From contig CALYLX010000133.1 of assembly GCA_944990035.1 (NCBI GenBank), forward strand, positions 62,001 to 126,000: 64,000 nt of DNA, given 5' to 3'. Under the pieces are notes generated by a model, which worked only from the letters and a program-made list of their open reading frames with translations, did not search any database and was not told where the DNA came from. Below are positions 9,860-21,124 of this stretch, one piece after another. Position numbers and translations under genes: made by a program. Positions within the stretch are counted from its first letter, which is position 1; each line of letters begins with the position of its first letter. This DNA comes from Clitopilus passeckerianus. Taxonomy: Eukaryota; Basidiomycota; Agaricomycetes; Agaricales; Entolomataceae.

Positions 9860-11158
9860 TACGGGCGTGAAGAGAAGAGAGGCGATTTCGAAGAACGGAA
9901 TCTGGGGATGGTAGGCGAAGTCTGGCAGGGCTATATGTAACTCGGGGAGCATTCCACGCGCCATGAGTTGACACAAGAATTAAATTTCTAGCTTGTGGCG
10001 GAGGCAGCCTTTGATCAGAAAGGCAAAGAACCCTAACCTAGTCCAATTGATGAGCGGAAGCATAAAGCCATTTGCGGACCCGATCGACTGTTCGACGTCG
10101 TTGTTGTGTATTGCCCACTCTCCACATGAACCGCTGGGGGTAAACAAAAACAATTCTGTGACGAAGATAAAGGTGGGCAGCTGAACGTTGAACGTGTAAA
10201 TGTGTAAATCAAGGCATTTCAGAGATTCCCAGTTTATCGTACGACTATAAGTCTATACATGCCATTACAAGTAATTCGAGGCGTACATGGTACAGGGGCA
10301 AATCAGGCAAATGGGCCTTTGAACCGAGGAAGAAAATCCAAGGGTAATGCAAGCAGTAAGGACACTTGGAAGCGCACTTCTATGTCTACAGAAACCGTGG
10401 AACAGCGGAGCCACTCGTCATAACACCCACTAAGCTGGGTATAACAATGGGATGGGAGGCCGATACCTTCATATATTCTTCATGAAAGACTAGCTGAAAA
10501 GATTAACTACTTATGTCATAGTCCTTACCGATATGGGCAAGAATTACACAAGGAAGCCACGACGGACTGCTTGGAACAGTCAGGCTTTTGCCAATTCCAG
10601 TGGGTGTCGTATACGCTGAAGAATCGAGCGATGAGTGGTTGAAGAGGTTTCATGCTTCCAGCTTCGAGGACTGATGTTGAGCAACCCCCAAGCTTGGATC
10701 CTGGAATGGGTAGCTGATCTTAGTCCTAACGCTAAGCACTAAGCGACTCGGCGGATCAATCCGAAGGGATACACAGAACGCTTCCTGAGCCTGCCCTGAA
10801 CTCACCCGGCGTTCAAGCGTTCAGGCTGTCATTCGCGTTAATATTGTCACGGTTGGCCAAGCTCCCGATTGCAGGTTTCCTCCTGTTTCTTGCTGCACCT
10901 CTTGAATGGATCCGTTGTTTAGGAAGGCCGAACGGTCTTCAGGTACGCAATCACTATTTTGAATTGGGGTTCTTGGAAGGCAACTCGGACTGAATGGTTC
11001 GATAGTAGATCCCTGAAATTCCCAACCGAACAAGGAATGCGAAAATCCTTCCGCATCTTCTTCAGGGTTTAGGAACGCGGCATTGAGGATGTTTGGCGAG
11101 CCAGAATGCTCCACTGGATGCTTCTCTTCGGTCTCCGATGTCGGTACGGTGCGAGAGC
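9860..11158. other. Intergenic between divergent genes
   Basis: 1.3 kb holding the promoters of the minus-strand CD38-like gene and of the plus-strand repeat precursor. The 100 bp next to 9859 are conserved with the region before 39587, including an ACATATA block. No gene seen. Confidence 0.5.
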
Positions 11159-11166
11159 TATAAAAA
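11159..11166 (+). promoter_or_regulatory. TATA box of the processed-repeat precursor gene
   Basis: TATAAAAA lies 78 bp before the ATG at 11244, a spacing typical of strongly expressed fungal genes. Confidence 0.55.
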
Positions 11167-11243
11167 CCTACTGTCAAGCGCAAACAACCCCATCATCGAG
11201 TTCTCGACCGCCTTCATATCTTTACCTCCACACCCGTCCAAGA

Positions 11244-11920
11244 ATGAAGTTCTCACCAGTCGTACTATCCGTCCTCTTTGTCGCCGCTGCACAGGCTGCA
11301 CCTTTGATCGTAGGCCTCGCCTCTTCTGATATATTAGCAATGGCTAACACCCTCCTCCTATCAGGCACGTTCAGAGGCAGCTGGTGTTGTGGACCTTGCA
11401 AAGTCCATTCCCTCTCGCGTCGGCACCGTCGATGTCAGCGGAACCAACCTTGGACGTCGCGCTGAATCATCTCAGGCGGATACTGACGTGGTCTTCATCG
11501 CCTGGAAGAACGAGGGCGAAGACGACATTGAAGATGACGACAGGGTGAGTAGGGTGTAAGACGCAGGTCAATTCATGGTTCTAAGTTCCATATTGCAGCG
11601 ACGTGCCGTTGCGGAGAACTCTGCAGCGTCCACTGACAACCTCTTTGCTAAATGGACTCTAACTGGCGGCGAACCCACCGGTGAAGATGACACTGAGGAT
11701 GAACGCAGGGTTTGTCTCATGGGTATTCGTGTCTTGGACGATGGTTCTCATTTCATAATCACAGCGCCGTGACGTGGCTGCAGCATCTACCGATAATCTT
11801 TTCGCGAAATGGAGTGGTAGCCCACCTACAGGCGAAGATGATACTGAGGACGAACGCAGGGTATGTCCAATGAAGCCTCTGACTCGTGTCGCTCTGCTCA
11901 CTTCTCCTACGTTCTAGTGA
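11244..11920 (+). CDS. Secreted Kex2-type processed-repeat precursor protein
   Basis: Predicted 151-aa precursor in five exons: 11244-11309, 11365-11544, 11599-11709, 11765-11860 and 11918-11920. All introns (54-57 bp) are phase 0. Exon 1 is a signal peptide (MKFSPVVLSVLFVAAAQAAP). Exon 2 has a pro-region and the first, divergent repeat; exons 3 and 4 are one repeat each; exon 5 is only the TGA. Every repeat is bounded by Arg clusters (GRR, DDDRRR, ERRRR, final ERR), the sites cut by kexin-like proteases in the Golgi. The released peptides would be about 27, 33 and 28 aa. Repeats 2 and 3 share STDNLFAKW and GEDDTEDE; repeat 1 has TDVVFIAW and GEDDIEDDD. If the last intron is retained, 18 residues are added before TAG. 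This matches fungal Kex2-processed repeat proteins, a group that includes pheromone-like and cyclic-peptide precursors. No modifying enzyme is adjacent, so the final product is unknown. Confidence 0.78.
11455..11860 (+). repeat. Three tandem coding repeats with Arg-Arg borders
   Basis: Repeat 1 is 11455-11544, repeat 2 is exon 11599-11709 and repeat 3 is exon 11765-11860. Each begins with an RR pair and ends with an acidic run then Arg. Repeats 2 and 3 are nearly the same at both ends and differ in the linker between FAKW and TGEDD. Confidence 0.75.
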
Positions 11921-12965
11921 AGCATAGCTAGGGGAGGTACTGGACCTATCGATTGACGTGGTGAACACCCTGCAGATGTGAAGGCGTAGAAACGGTGGCA
12001 ACGCTTTACATACACCCGAACTCCTGAAGGATAAATACACGTTTTCCATGTTAGACCTAACTTAATTTTTAGAAAACATCTTATTCATGCAAATCTCCCA
12101 CAAGTTTTAAACATCCACTCCGCCATTCCTGCATCAATTTAGACGATGGTGTAACGTTCGAGGCTACCTGCGAAGCGTTTGCGGTCGCCTAGTTGGTGAG
12201 ACGTTGCCAATTCCAAGGTAGGCTCGGAGATGAACCGCATGCCCAGTTACTCACGGCGACGACCTCTCCAAATCCAATCATTCCTTGCTCAATAGACTGA
12301 TCTCTGATGTTGGTGACCCCTGGTAGGCTTACAAGTGTCAGTCATGGCACCATCCCTCGGTGTTGTGACCATTGACACGTCCCTGATCGCCAAAGATTTA
12401 GATCAGAGGCAGATAAGATAGTGGCAGTGCATTTCATCATGTGTTTTTCCTTACTCTGTTCCCGAAGAGTCCAGCTGACTCGCCTCGCGTCAAGAGTCAA
12501 TCAATTGACCTGCCTCCAGGTCACCTCAGCTGAGTCTCTGCGGTGGAGGCGGGAGCTGAGGAGGCTGTGGCCTACGCGTCTTGTGATTGAAAATCAGCAA
12601 TACAACATATTCCACTGCGGGCGCCCAGTCCTGACTCGTCTGGCCTCGGCTGTGGAGAAGACGCTCGAGAAGTGACCTGTCGACTCTGCTTTATGTTCCC
12701 GATCAGATCTTATGGCTGTCATCTCCGTCAAGCACGCAACCAATCCACTGCTGACGTTTGGCCTGCGTGTGTCGATAGTCCAATATAGATACTAGACGCC
12801 GGCGGTTGCACAGGATTTGCTGTTTTGCCGTATCGAGGGTCCCCAATTGTATCGATTGATTCTTAATAGAAACGATATCACCACACCAAACCCGCGTCGC
12901 CTTTCCACTTAACTTCTATCCTCAACCGCGACGCTCTACTTTACATATTTGACCCACGTAACAAT
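11921..12965. other. Intergenic; no gene seen
   Basis: About 1 kb between the repeat precursor and the calpain gene. No family-supported frame or splice structure. Confidence 0.5.
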
Positions 12966-15900
12966 ATGTCATCCACCTCGGACATAGTCGAAGTTCCAGC
13001 AGAGGCACAGACGGAAACAGTCGTCTCCTCACCCTCAACAGCTATTCCACCACCACCACTGTTTCTTCCAACATCACCCCACGCGTCTCAGACTACAACG
13101 AGAACAGCTGCACCAGCCCCAGAACTCATCGCACCTTCCCTTGCACCACAAGCGCCGGCACCACAAGAACGACAGCCAGGATTACTAGTGACGAAGGAAC
13201 TTGAGAAAGCGATTGAGGACTGTAGGAGGAAAGTCAGAAGAATCGCAAAAGATTGCAGAGCTAGGAATCGCAAGTTCCGGTATGTCTTTCTAAGCAAAGT
13301 GTCATCTTCGCAACTTGACCCGGCTGACCGTGCTCTTCTGCCAGTGATCCAGAATTTGACCTTGAAAACGATGAATACCGGTGTCTCCACGGACTCGACT
13401 TTCCTCTCTCAGGGAAATACGTGCCCTCTGATGTTCTGCGTGTCACGCAGATTTTCAACAAGCCGCAATTCATCGTCGGCGGCAAGGCGGATGTGAATGA
13501 TATCATCCAAGGAAAGCTCGGAGACTGCTGGTTCCTGAGCGCTCTCGCAACTGCGAGTACGAGGGAGGGCTTGGCGGAGAAGTTCTGCGTGGAGAGGGAT
13601 GAGGAAGTTGGCGTATATGGGTTCATTTTCTTCAGGGATTGTTACTGGGTTAGCGTGGTTATTGATGAGTACGAATACGTCTTCTCTTCTATCTTTCACA
13701 TCCTTAAGCTAATCGGCGTTTTCTCTTTTTATAGCATGTTATACACCTCCGTGCCCAAATTCGAAGAACTCACCGCCGCCGAGAAGGAGCTGTACCACGA
13801 GAACAAAGATCTCTACAACAGTTCTGCTCGAAAAGGCGGGAAGCAGCTTTATTTCGCCAAGTCGGGCGTGGATGGGGAGACCTGGGTCCCTCTAATCGAG
13901 AAGGCGTACGCGAAGCTTCATGGGGACTATGTGAGCCTGAGTGGCGGGAAGGCGTTAGAGGCGGTGGAGGATTTGACCGGAGGTGTCTCGAGTGCCATAA
14001 GTAACAAGGTATGTATCCGCGTTCTAAACCTTCCTCACCTCGACATGCTGACATTCACGCGTTTCTGACCCATAGGACATCCTAAACATCGACATCTTCT
14101 GGGAAGACGAACTCCTCAAAGCCAACACAGACCGAATATTCGGCTGCTCATTCGACGGACTCGACTCGTCCCGGTCTGGGGTCCGAGACGCCAAGATCCA
14201 AGGTCTACACGGGAACCATGCGTATTCCGTGCTCCGGGCGGTGGAGGTGAAGGGGAAGCGATTCGTCGTGTTGAGGAACCCGTGGGGGAGAAGCGAGTGG
14301 AGTGGGAGATGGAGTGACGGGAGTAAAGAATGGGAGGGAGAGTGGTTGGAGGAGAGTGTAAGAGCGAAGTTGGGACATCGGTTTGGGGATGATGGGACGT
14401 TCGTTATGGAGTGTACGCTGTTTCTCACTCTTGGATAGGGGACACCGTACTGACGGTGATTGATTGGTAGATTGTGATTTCATGGAAGTCTGGGACCAGA
14501 TATTCCGCACGTTCTTGTTTGACGACACGTGGGTTATGTCGTACCATTGGATGCAGGTAACTGCTAGACCTCTGCCTTCTGCGTGGATGTATGGAGATGT
14601 TGTTTGTGCGCATCTTCATTCTTCTCTCGCATTTCGTGTGTCTGATGTTATCTCGTTACAGTCAACTTCACCCTTTCAAAACGCACATCAACTATCATTG
14701 TCGTGTCGCAGCTCGACTCGAGGTACTTCAAGGAGATCGCGGGTGCTGCGAGCTGGACGATTGACATCGCCGTTGTCAAGCGGGGTTGCACTCCAGTTGA
14801 AGGCGAGAAAGGGAAGGGAGAGAAGGGAGGGAATGATAGCGAAGACGACGTCGTGGCTTACGGGTCCAACTCTCTGCTCTACTGCAGAAGCTGCAATGTT
14901 GAGATCGACCTCGACGAGGGCGAGTATTTGGTTTATGTGAGTATCCCCTGTTCTGTATCCCGCTCACTGGTGAACATGAACTGATGGCCGTTATGCGAAT
15001 GTAGGTCCGCTTAGACAGGACGATATTCAAAGATAAGGATTACTTCAAGAAAGGCGTAGAGAGTGGATGGGACCATAGGAAGCTGTCAAGGATATTGACG
15101 GAGAGGGCGAAGTCAAGGTCCATCGCTGCGAGTATGTCTTTCTACACTTCTATCTCTTCAGTTTCCTTCAGTTTATGAACCGCTTGCTGACCAACGTCTC
15201 CCCTTTAGACTTCAAACCTGGCCTTCAAACACGCTACATGCCTACGGACCTATCTGCACTCATTGAGAGGGACCGAGGTCTGTACGAAAAGCAGAAGGCT
15301 GAGAAAGAAGCTAAGGAGAAGGAAGCTGCCGAGAAGGCCGAGGTTGCGAGCGGGGGTGTCGGGGATGGTGGAGAGGAGGAAGACGATAACGGGAAAAAGA
15401 AGACGGTGACGGTGACTACAGTTACAACAACGACCACTACGACAACAACGACCTACGATGGGAAGAAGGAGAAGGTCGAGAAGGTCGAGAAGGCGGATAT
15501 TGTGAAGGATGCCGATGAAGACTCTCCTGCTAACGAAGAATATGCGACTCCCAGATCCATGACACCGAAGAATGAGCCCACACCTCCACCACCAATCAAA
15601 GCACCCATCCCGCTTCCTCCGGGTCAAATTTCTATGCCCTCCACCACAGGTCCTGGCTATGGCGTATCTCACGCCTCTCCCTATTCGTATGCCTTCACGT
15701 CCACACCCAACTTCCCTTCAAACTCGGTGCGGCCGACCCATCCAACCCTATCCAAACCCAGCCATGATCAATCCTGCACATATGATCCCGGCTTCGTCGC
15801 ATTCCCACTTCCTCCCCTTCAACTTCCACCACCTGTTTCGAGTCCATCGCCTGTACCCCCTCCGCCTCCGCCTCCACCTCCGATGGGTGGTGGTGGAGGG

Positions 15901-16452
15901 CCACCGATGATTGATATGGCGGAGGAAGAGGATGTGGTGTACATCGGGCTGAGGGTGTACACGAAGGAGGGTGTCAAAGCGAAGAAGGACGGGGAGAAGG
16001 ACGAGAAGGAGAAGATGGAGGATAAACCCGTTCTAGTGAACCTTGGAGGCCAACTATGGTCTGATATGGAAAGAGCGTACGAGCTCGAGCTCGAACGCCT
16101 CACCTTGGGAGACAAGGATAAGAACAGAGACGGGGACAGGAGCCGTAGGAGGGATCGTCACCGTAGGCGCGAGAGAAGGTCAGGAAGTGGATCTAGATCC
16201 AGGTCAAGGTCTAGGGCGTTTTCGAGGTCAAGGTCGAGGAGCCCAAGGATGGGAGCAGGCTTGGGAATGGGAATGGGAGGACCGATGATGGGAATGGCTG
16301 GCCCCATGTCCATGCCGATGGGACCTCCTGGATGCGTACCCATGCAACCGGCGATGCCTCCGCCCATGCCTATGTATTCGGCACCGACAACAGGGATGGG
16401 AATGCAGATGCGGATGCCAGGGATGAATATGGGATCGTGGCCTTGGACCTGA
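12966..16452 (+). CDS. Calpain-type cysteine protease with Arg/Ser-rich tail
   Basis: 976-aa protein in eight exons (12966-13279, 13345-13668, 13735-14008, 14076-14412, 14471-14556, 14712-14936, 15005-15131, 15209-16452). A Pro/Thr-rich N-terminus and a Lys/Arg helix lead into the CysPc domain. The Cys nucleophile is in [14 protein letters not shown], the His in [11 protein letters not shown] and the Asn in [13 protein letters not shown], so the triad is complete. A C2-like beta region with a Cys pair ([11 protein letters not shown]) follows. The last 1.2-kb exon encodes a Glu/Lys coiled-coil-like stretch, a Thr run, Pro-rich segments, an SR-repeat block ([14 protein letters not shown]) and a Met/Gly/Pro-rich end. 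Cytosolic Ca2+- or signal-controlled limited proteolysis is the usual calpain role. The RS block is unusual and could direct it to nuclear speckles. The GTAACT donor at 14557 is weak, so that junction is less sure. Confidence 0.88.
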
Positions 16453-17532
16453 TGCACGCGTGCTAAGAGGAGCGCTCTGGGATGAAACACAAGGACTTTA
16501 TTGACATTGGTTTCATGGCTTAAATTATATGGTAGTGTAGATATACCCGAACTCTGTACTCTACGATAACGAAATTTGAAAACATGAGTACTGTAGGCGT
16601 CCCGTGACTTATGCTGTCGGGAAGGTGAGAGAATGGCTACTCTTAATAGTAAGCGCAGCCCTTCAGATAGGACAGTTGCATGAAGATCGTTCGATGCTGT
16701 CTGAATTTCTTTGAGATCCTCTAAGCTCAAGCTGTTATTTGCGGGCAAGCTATTGAGATATCGGTACTGGACTCGACTAAGCCCAGCACCGTATTTTGTG
16801 CTTCATCCATGTTCGGCTGGAAGTACGCGCCTTTGGATAGGAACCGTAGCTGTTTCGGTGATAACAGACATGAAACTTCAACCCTAGACCGCCCTTCAGC
16901 CCCATGTTGGTTTGTGATCAACCGTGGTGTAAGTTTGCTGGTGCCTCCGTCGGACTTCAATTCCGGAAAGAGATTCACGGCCGGTGATCAAACCAAACAA
17001 CAAAATTGTCCGTCAACGACTCAAGTTGGTCTTGACCATTACATTTGAAGCTCCTTGGAAGGAAAAGAAAATGGATCTGATCTTACACAGCCGAGAGTTA
17101 CCTCTACTATCCACCGCGATCTACCCCGCAAGCCGGATAAATGGAGAGAACGAGCTACAACTCGAACGCCAAATGTCCCAGTGAGTCGTCGATATATACC
17201 GTCCTACATGCCTCATCTGGCCCTTCTTCCAACAGGCCCGGCTCCAATAATTCTTGGAACGCCCGCATGTGCTGTGCCTACAGTATGAACTCTACGATGT
17301 CTCTCCGAATTTCGAATCTAAGGCAGGTTCATTCCCGAGTAGCAATTGTTGGGTCTGGTCATCGCAACGCCGAGTATCTATTGCGCCAGGGATCCTTCGC
17401 CCATCAGACTATTCGATCTTTCCCCTTTCCCATGCAAATAACCTTCTCAGGATGGGCATATCACGTTTCTTGATTGACGTGCTGGCAATAGAATACGGCT
17501 AGCTTCGTTATCTCTCTTTGAAATTGCCCCTC
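16453..17532. other. Intergenic; no gene seen
   Basis: 1.1 kb between the calpain gene and the P450. Small frames lack splice or family support. Confidence 0.5.
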
Positions 17533-19648
17533 ATGTCAACGACTTCATCCACCTGTGCAATTCTTGTTGTTACTTCTACAGTATTCTACCTGCTCCGGTG
17601 GAAACACAGCCTCAGGGATCTTCCTCCTGGACCCAGGCGGCTACCTTTCATCGGAAGCATGCTCAGCCTACCTCCCAAACTGGACTCCGAGTTCTTCGTG
17701 CAGATGAGCAAGAAATACGGTACGTTCGACGCGAACTATATTCATGGCGAATCTCAACCCTTCTCAGACTCAGACATTGTGCATTTTGATGCTGCTGGAA
17801 TCAACTTCGTCGTAGTCAATTCAAGTCGAGCAGCCCGTGAGCTCTTCGAGACGCGTTCCGGAATATTCTCAAGCAGGTGAATATTCATCCTTCGGTGCTA
17901 GAGCGCTAGAGCTTCAGAGGCCAACATTCTCTTGATCACAGGCCAAAACTCACAATGATGAATGAGTTGTACGTCCATTCATTCTGTCGTCTTAAATCCG
18001 TGGCCTGACCAATGTTGTAGGATCGGCTTTGAGTGGGAATTTGCAATGTGGCCCTACGGCGATCCTTGGCGAGCTGCTCGCCGAATCTTCGCGCAACACT
18101 TCAACAAACCGGAGACGTACCAACCTTGGGAGACGCAGTATACGAATCGATTCTTGCCGCAGCTTCTGGCGGATCCAACGAACTGGTTCTTGCATATCAA
18201 ACAGTAAGTCGCACTACTACCGGTGTCAACTGATTTCGCATAAGCTGAACCGTTCCTCAGACTGACTGCCTCAACGACATTGGCGATGACGTACGGCGTC
18301 GATATAAAGTCTGTCAACGATCCCCTGGTCGACGCAGTAGAGGAAGGCGCCAGTCTGATATCCGAAGTGGCTGGCCAGGGAAGCTTCCTGGTCGACTTCT
18401 TTCCGATCCTGAAATACATCCCTGCCTGGTTTCCCTTTGCCCAATTCCAGAGGTTGGCGGCGAGGTGTAGACACGCTGGCGCTCGAGTTTTGAATGTACC
18501 CTTTGATGCGACTTTGGAAGCGATGGTTCGTAATTCAGCCTAACCCTCGTTCCTCTCATCAATTGACCACGTTAATTGTAGAAAGCTGGAAATCACAAAC
18601 CTTCATTCGTGACGACATACCTAGAGGAAATTGAGGCCGAGAAAGGTACCCGCGATGAAGTTCGGTTTGTGAAGGAAGTAGCGGGGCAGGTTTACTTGGG
18701 TACGTGTTCAATAAATCTACATGGCAGACGTGTTGACCTTCTGAATAGCGGGGGCGGATACGTCAAAAGCTGTGCTCTCAAACTTCTTGTTGGCGATGTT
18801 GGCCCACCCTGATGTGCAACGAGCGGCTCAGGAGGAATTGGACAACGTACTGCGCGGCCGACTTCCTACGCATTCCGACGTAGAGTCTCTGCCATTTGTC
18901 AATGCGATCGTCCTAGAAACATATAGGTAGGTTTCATACCTAACTTTCGCTGAATATTACTCACTAGCTTACCCAGATGGCAGCCTATCATGCCATTAGG
19001 CGAGTACGTCAGAGTGAGATGACTCCTACCGGCTAAACGGGAAACTAGGTGTTGCGCATTCGAATACGATGGATGACGTCTTCGACGGATACAGAATACC
19101 CGCGGGCTCATTCGTCCTCCCCAATCAAAGGCCTGTTTGCATTCTCATCATTCCCACAACCTACTTAGACCGTAACAGGGCGCTCTTGCATGATGAAACA
19201 GTATATCCCGAGCCCTCCAAATTCAGGCCTGAACGCTTCATCAAAGACGGGAAATTCGATACCGATGTCAGGAATCCAATGGATGCAGTGTTTGGATTCG
19301 GCAGAAGGTATGCACGTTTGGCACTCCCCGTCCTAGGGCTAATGCGAACCAAACACCACACTAGAATCTGCCCTGGGCGTCACATTGCACATTCGACAAT
19401 CACGCTGGCTGTTGCTTCTATACTTTCGACCTTCGATATCATGAAGCAGAAGGATGCCCAGGGCAAGGACATTGAACCTGAGGTCAAGTACTCGGCTGCT
19501 CTCGTACAGTAAGCTGGTTTCTAGTAAAATTCGTCCTCCCTGATATTAACTTGGCGACCATAGGCAGCCCGACGAGTTCGACTGTGAATTCAAGCCGAGG
19601 TCTCAACAAGCTATCGATCTCATTCGATCATTGACCGAGGGCTGGTAG
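17533..19648 (+). CDS. Cytochrome P450 monooxygenase
   Basis: 509-aa microsomal P450 in twelve exons (17533-17719, 17768-17876, 17942-17968, 18021-18203, 18261-18525, 18582-18699, 18749-18926, 18977-18999, 19049-19130, 19179-19307, 19365-19508, 19564-19648). An N-terminal membrane helix is followed by the PPGPRRLPFIG hinge. The I-helix has AGADTSKA, the K-helix ETYR (ExxR), the PERF motif is at YPEPSKFRPERF, and the haem loop is FGFGRRICPGR. Length is normal for the family. The start at 17533 is the first ATG before the membrane helix. Two junctions need GC donors: 19000 (GCGAGT, needed to restore PLGVAH) and possibly 19131 (GCCTGT). The second intron is 48 bp, in frame and without stops, so retention would insert 16 residues and might impair the enzyme. 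It resembles the O-methylsterigmatocystin-oxidoreductase-like P450s common in Agaricomycetes; the substrate is unknown. Confidence 0.88.
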
Positions 19649-19791
19649 CCCGCGTTTTGAGGTGAGGCCTATGAATCCACATTGATACTACGATGACTCA
19701 TATGTCGCGCAGAATCACTTGAATGGTTAATTATCACATTTGTAAAAACAGTTCGACATCTCCAATACTACAATGTAGCCGGCAATTTGAC

Positions 19792-20558
19792 TCAAACATT
19801 TGGTTTCATCCCCTCTGTGGGGAACTTCGCAAAGGCATCCTTCAACTTATCAATTGGTGCGGCCATCAAGCCAGCGAGAGTCTCGAAAGGAGGCTTGTCT
19901 GGTGCCGACGGATGGGATCTGTGGAAATAGACATTGATCTACCCGACTCATCAAAGGCTGCGGTAAGGAACAAACCTGGTAGGGACAAACGCCTTTGTCC
20001 TCAGAAAACTTTTGGCAGCATCTTGGCTCGCCTCCCTTGAGAGCGCACTTTCTAGTTGTGGAAGATCGTTACGCTCTTCATCGGTAATGTGTTGACGCAA
20101 GTTATCCATGGTAGCCTTCAAGGTCGTCCCATAACCTTCAGATCCGACTTTCATATCCTCGAGCTTATACAGGAGCTCTTTAACAGTCTGGAAGAGCAGT
20201 CAGCTTGACGTCTCAGGAGCTACACTTGATGATGGATACTGGCCTGATGGTCTGCACGATCTTCATCAGCGATCTGCTTCCCCTTGTCTCCCAGCGTCTT
20301 CTCCATGAGAGGATATACGACGAGCTCTTCTCCAATGGAGTGACGAGCTATATTCCACCTAAGCTGGTTGGACCAACGTTCTTGGGCATCGAGGTCACCG
20401 GTCGAGGCAGCTCTGAGGTACTGCTCATAACAAATGTTTATCTAGGTCATTCGTCAGCCGACAGTTCGCAAACACCAAGTGAATTCAACGGTAACCTCTG
20501 CATGGTCATCTTTAATGGTCTCAATCAAGGATCTCATGGAGGGGGCCGTCGAAACCAT
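19792..20558 (-). CDS. Hemerythrin-like HHE domain protein
   Basis: 199-aa protein, minus strand, exons 20496-20558, 20244-20441, 19976-20187 and 19792-19918. It is a predicted four-helix bundle carrying the His/Glu iron-ligand blocks of hemerythrin-like proteins: IKDDHAE, ARHSIGEE, DEDRADHQ and LRQHITDEE. The C-terminal block HPSAPDKPPFETLAGLMAAPIDKL is typical of the fungal group. A di-iron site may bind O2 or handle iron or oxidative stress; no fungal role is firmly established. The second intron has a GC donor (CATCAG|GCCAGT), and only this site keeps the conserved block intact. It is convergent with the P450, with 143 bp between stop codons. Confidence 0.85.
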
Positions 20559-21124
20559 AGTGTGGGAGCGACAGATTTTAATGTGGTTGCGTTTAGACGG
20601 TCTTAGCAAAGAAGAAAGTTGTCGAGAGAATATCTGAAGGTCCGGCCAGTAATAGCGCCCCTTATATCACTGACTTATACAAGGGTGACGATTGGTCGAC
20701 GTCGGCTGCCATCTGGTGGCGATGGGTCGAAGGATAGCTAAATGACATCAGGGCATTCAAACGCGTCCAATGCATGTCTCTAAACCCCAATGTTCGCAGA
20801 GAGACGTCACATTGTGAGTCTTCTATGATGAATGGAGAATCGTGACGACAACAGATGGTCATGCCGTAAACGCTTGGCTATCCACACATTTGAACGCCCG
20901 TGCGTTCAAGTACTACCCGTACATGCGGTACGGCGCATAACGTAGTTCGAATTCAGCCACTTGGGGGTGGCCATGGCTTTGTTCGGTTAATATCACCCAA
21001 GATACGAGCGCAGACCTAAGACAGACACTTAGAACAACCCTGGCAGTACATCTAGCCATAACTACGTCGGAGATTTAGCGCAACGTTCGCGCAGACGGCC
21101 AATCCTCCCGAGTCCCTTCCATTT
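20559..21124. other. Intergenic; no gene seen
   Basis: 565 bp between the HHE gene and the first of three minus-strand DUF6593 genes. Nothing recognised. Confidence 0.5.

Noticed and set aside
9317..9940. 207-codon plus-strand frame over the CD38-like gene
   Set aside because: Antisense to a signal-peptide protein with a spliced paralogue at 39587. A similar antisense frame there (39617-40135) arises for the same reason.
16158..16748. 196-codon minus-strand frame over the calpain tail
   Set aside because: Low-complexity antisense of the Met/Gly/Pro and Arg/Ser repeats.
11244..20558. Peptide biosynthetic cluster: repeat precursor plus P450 plus HHE protein
   Set aside because: An unrelated calpain gene lies between, no UstYa-type or methyltransferase gene is present, and such P450s are common; kept only as a remark under the precursor.
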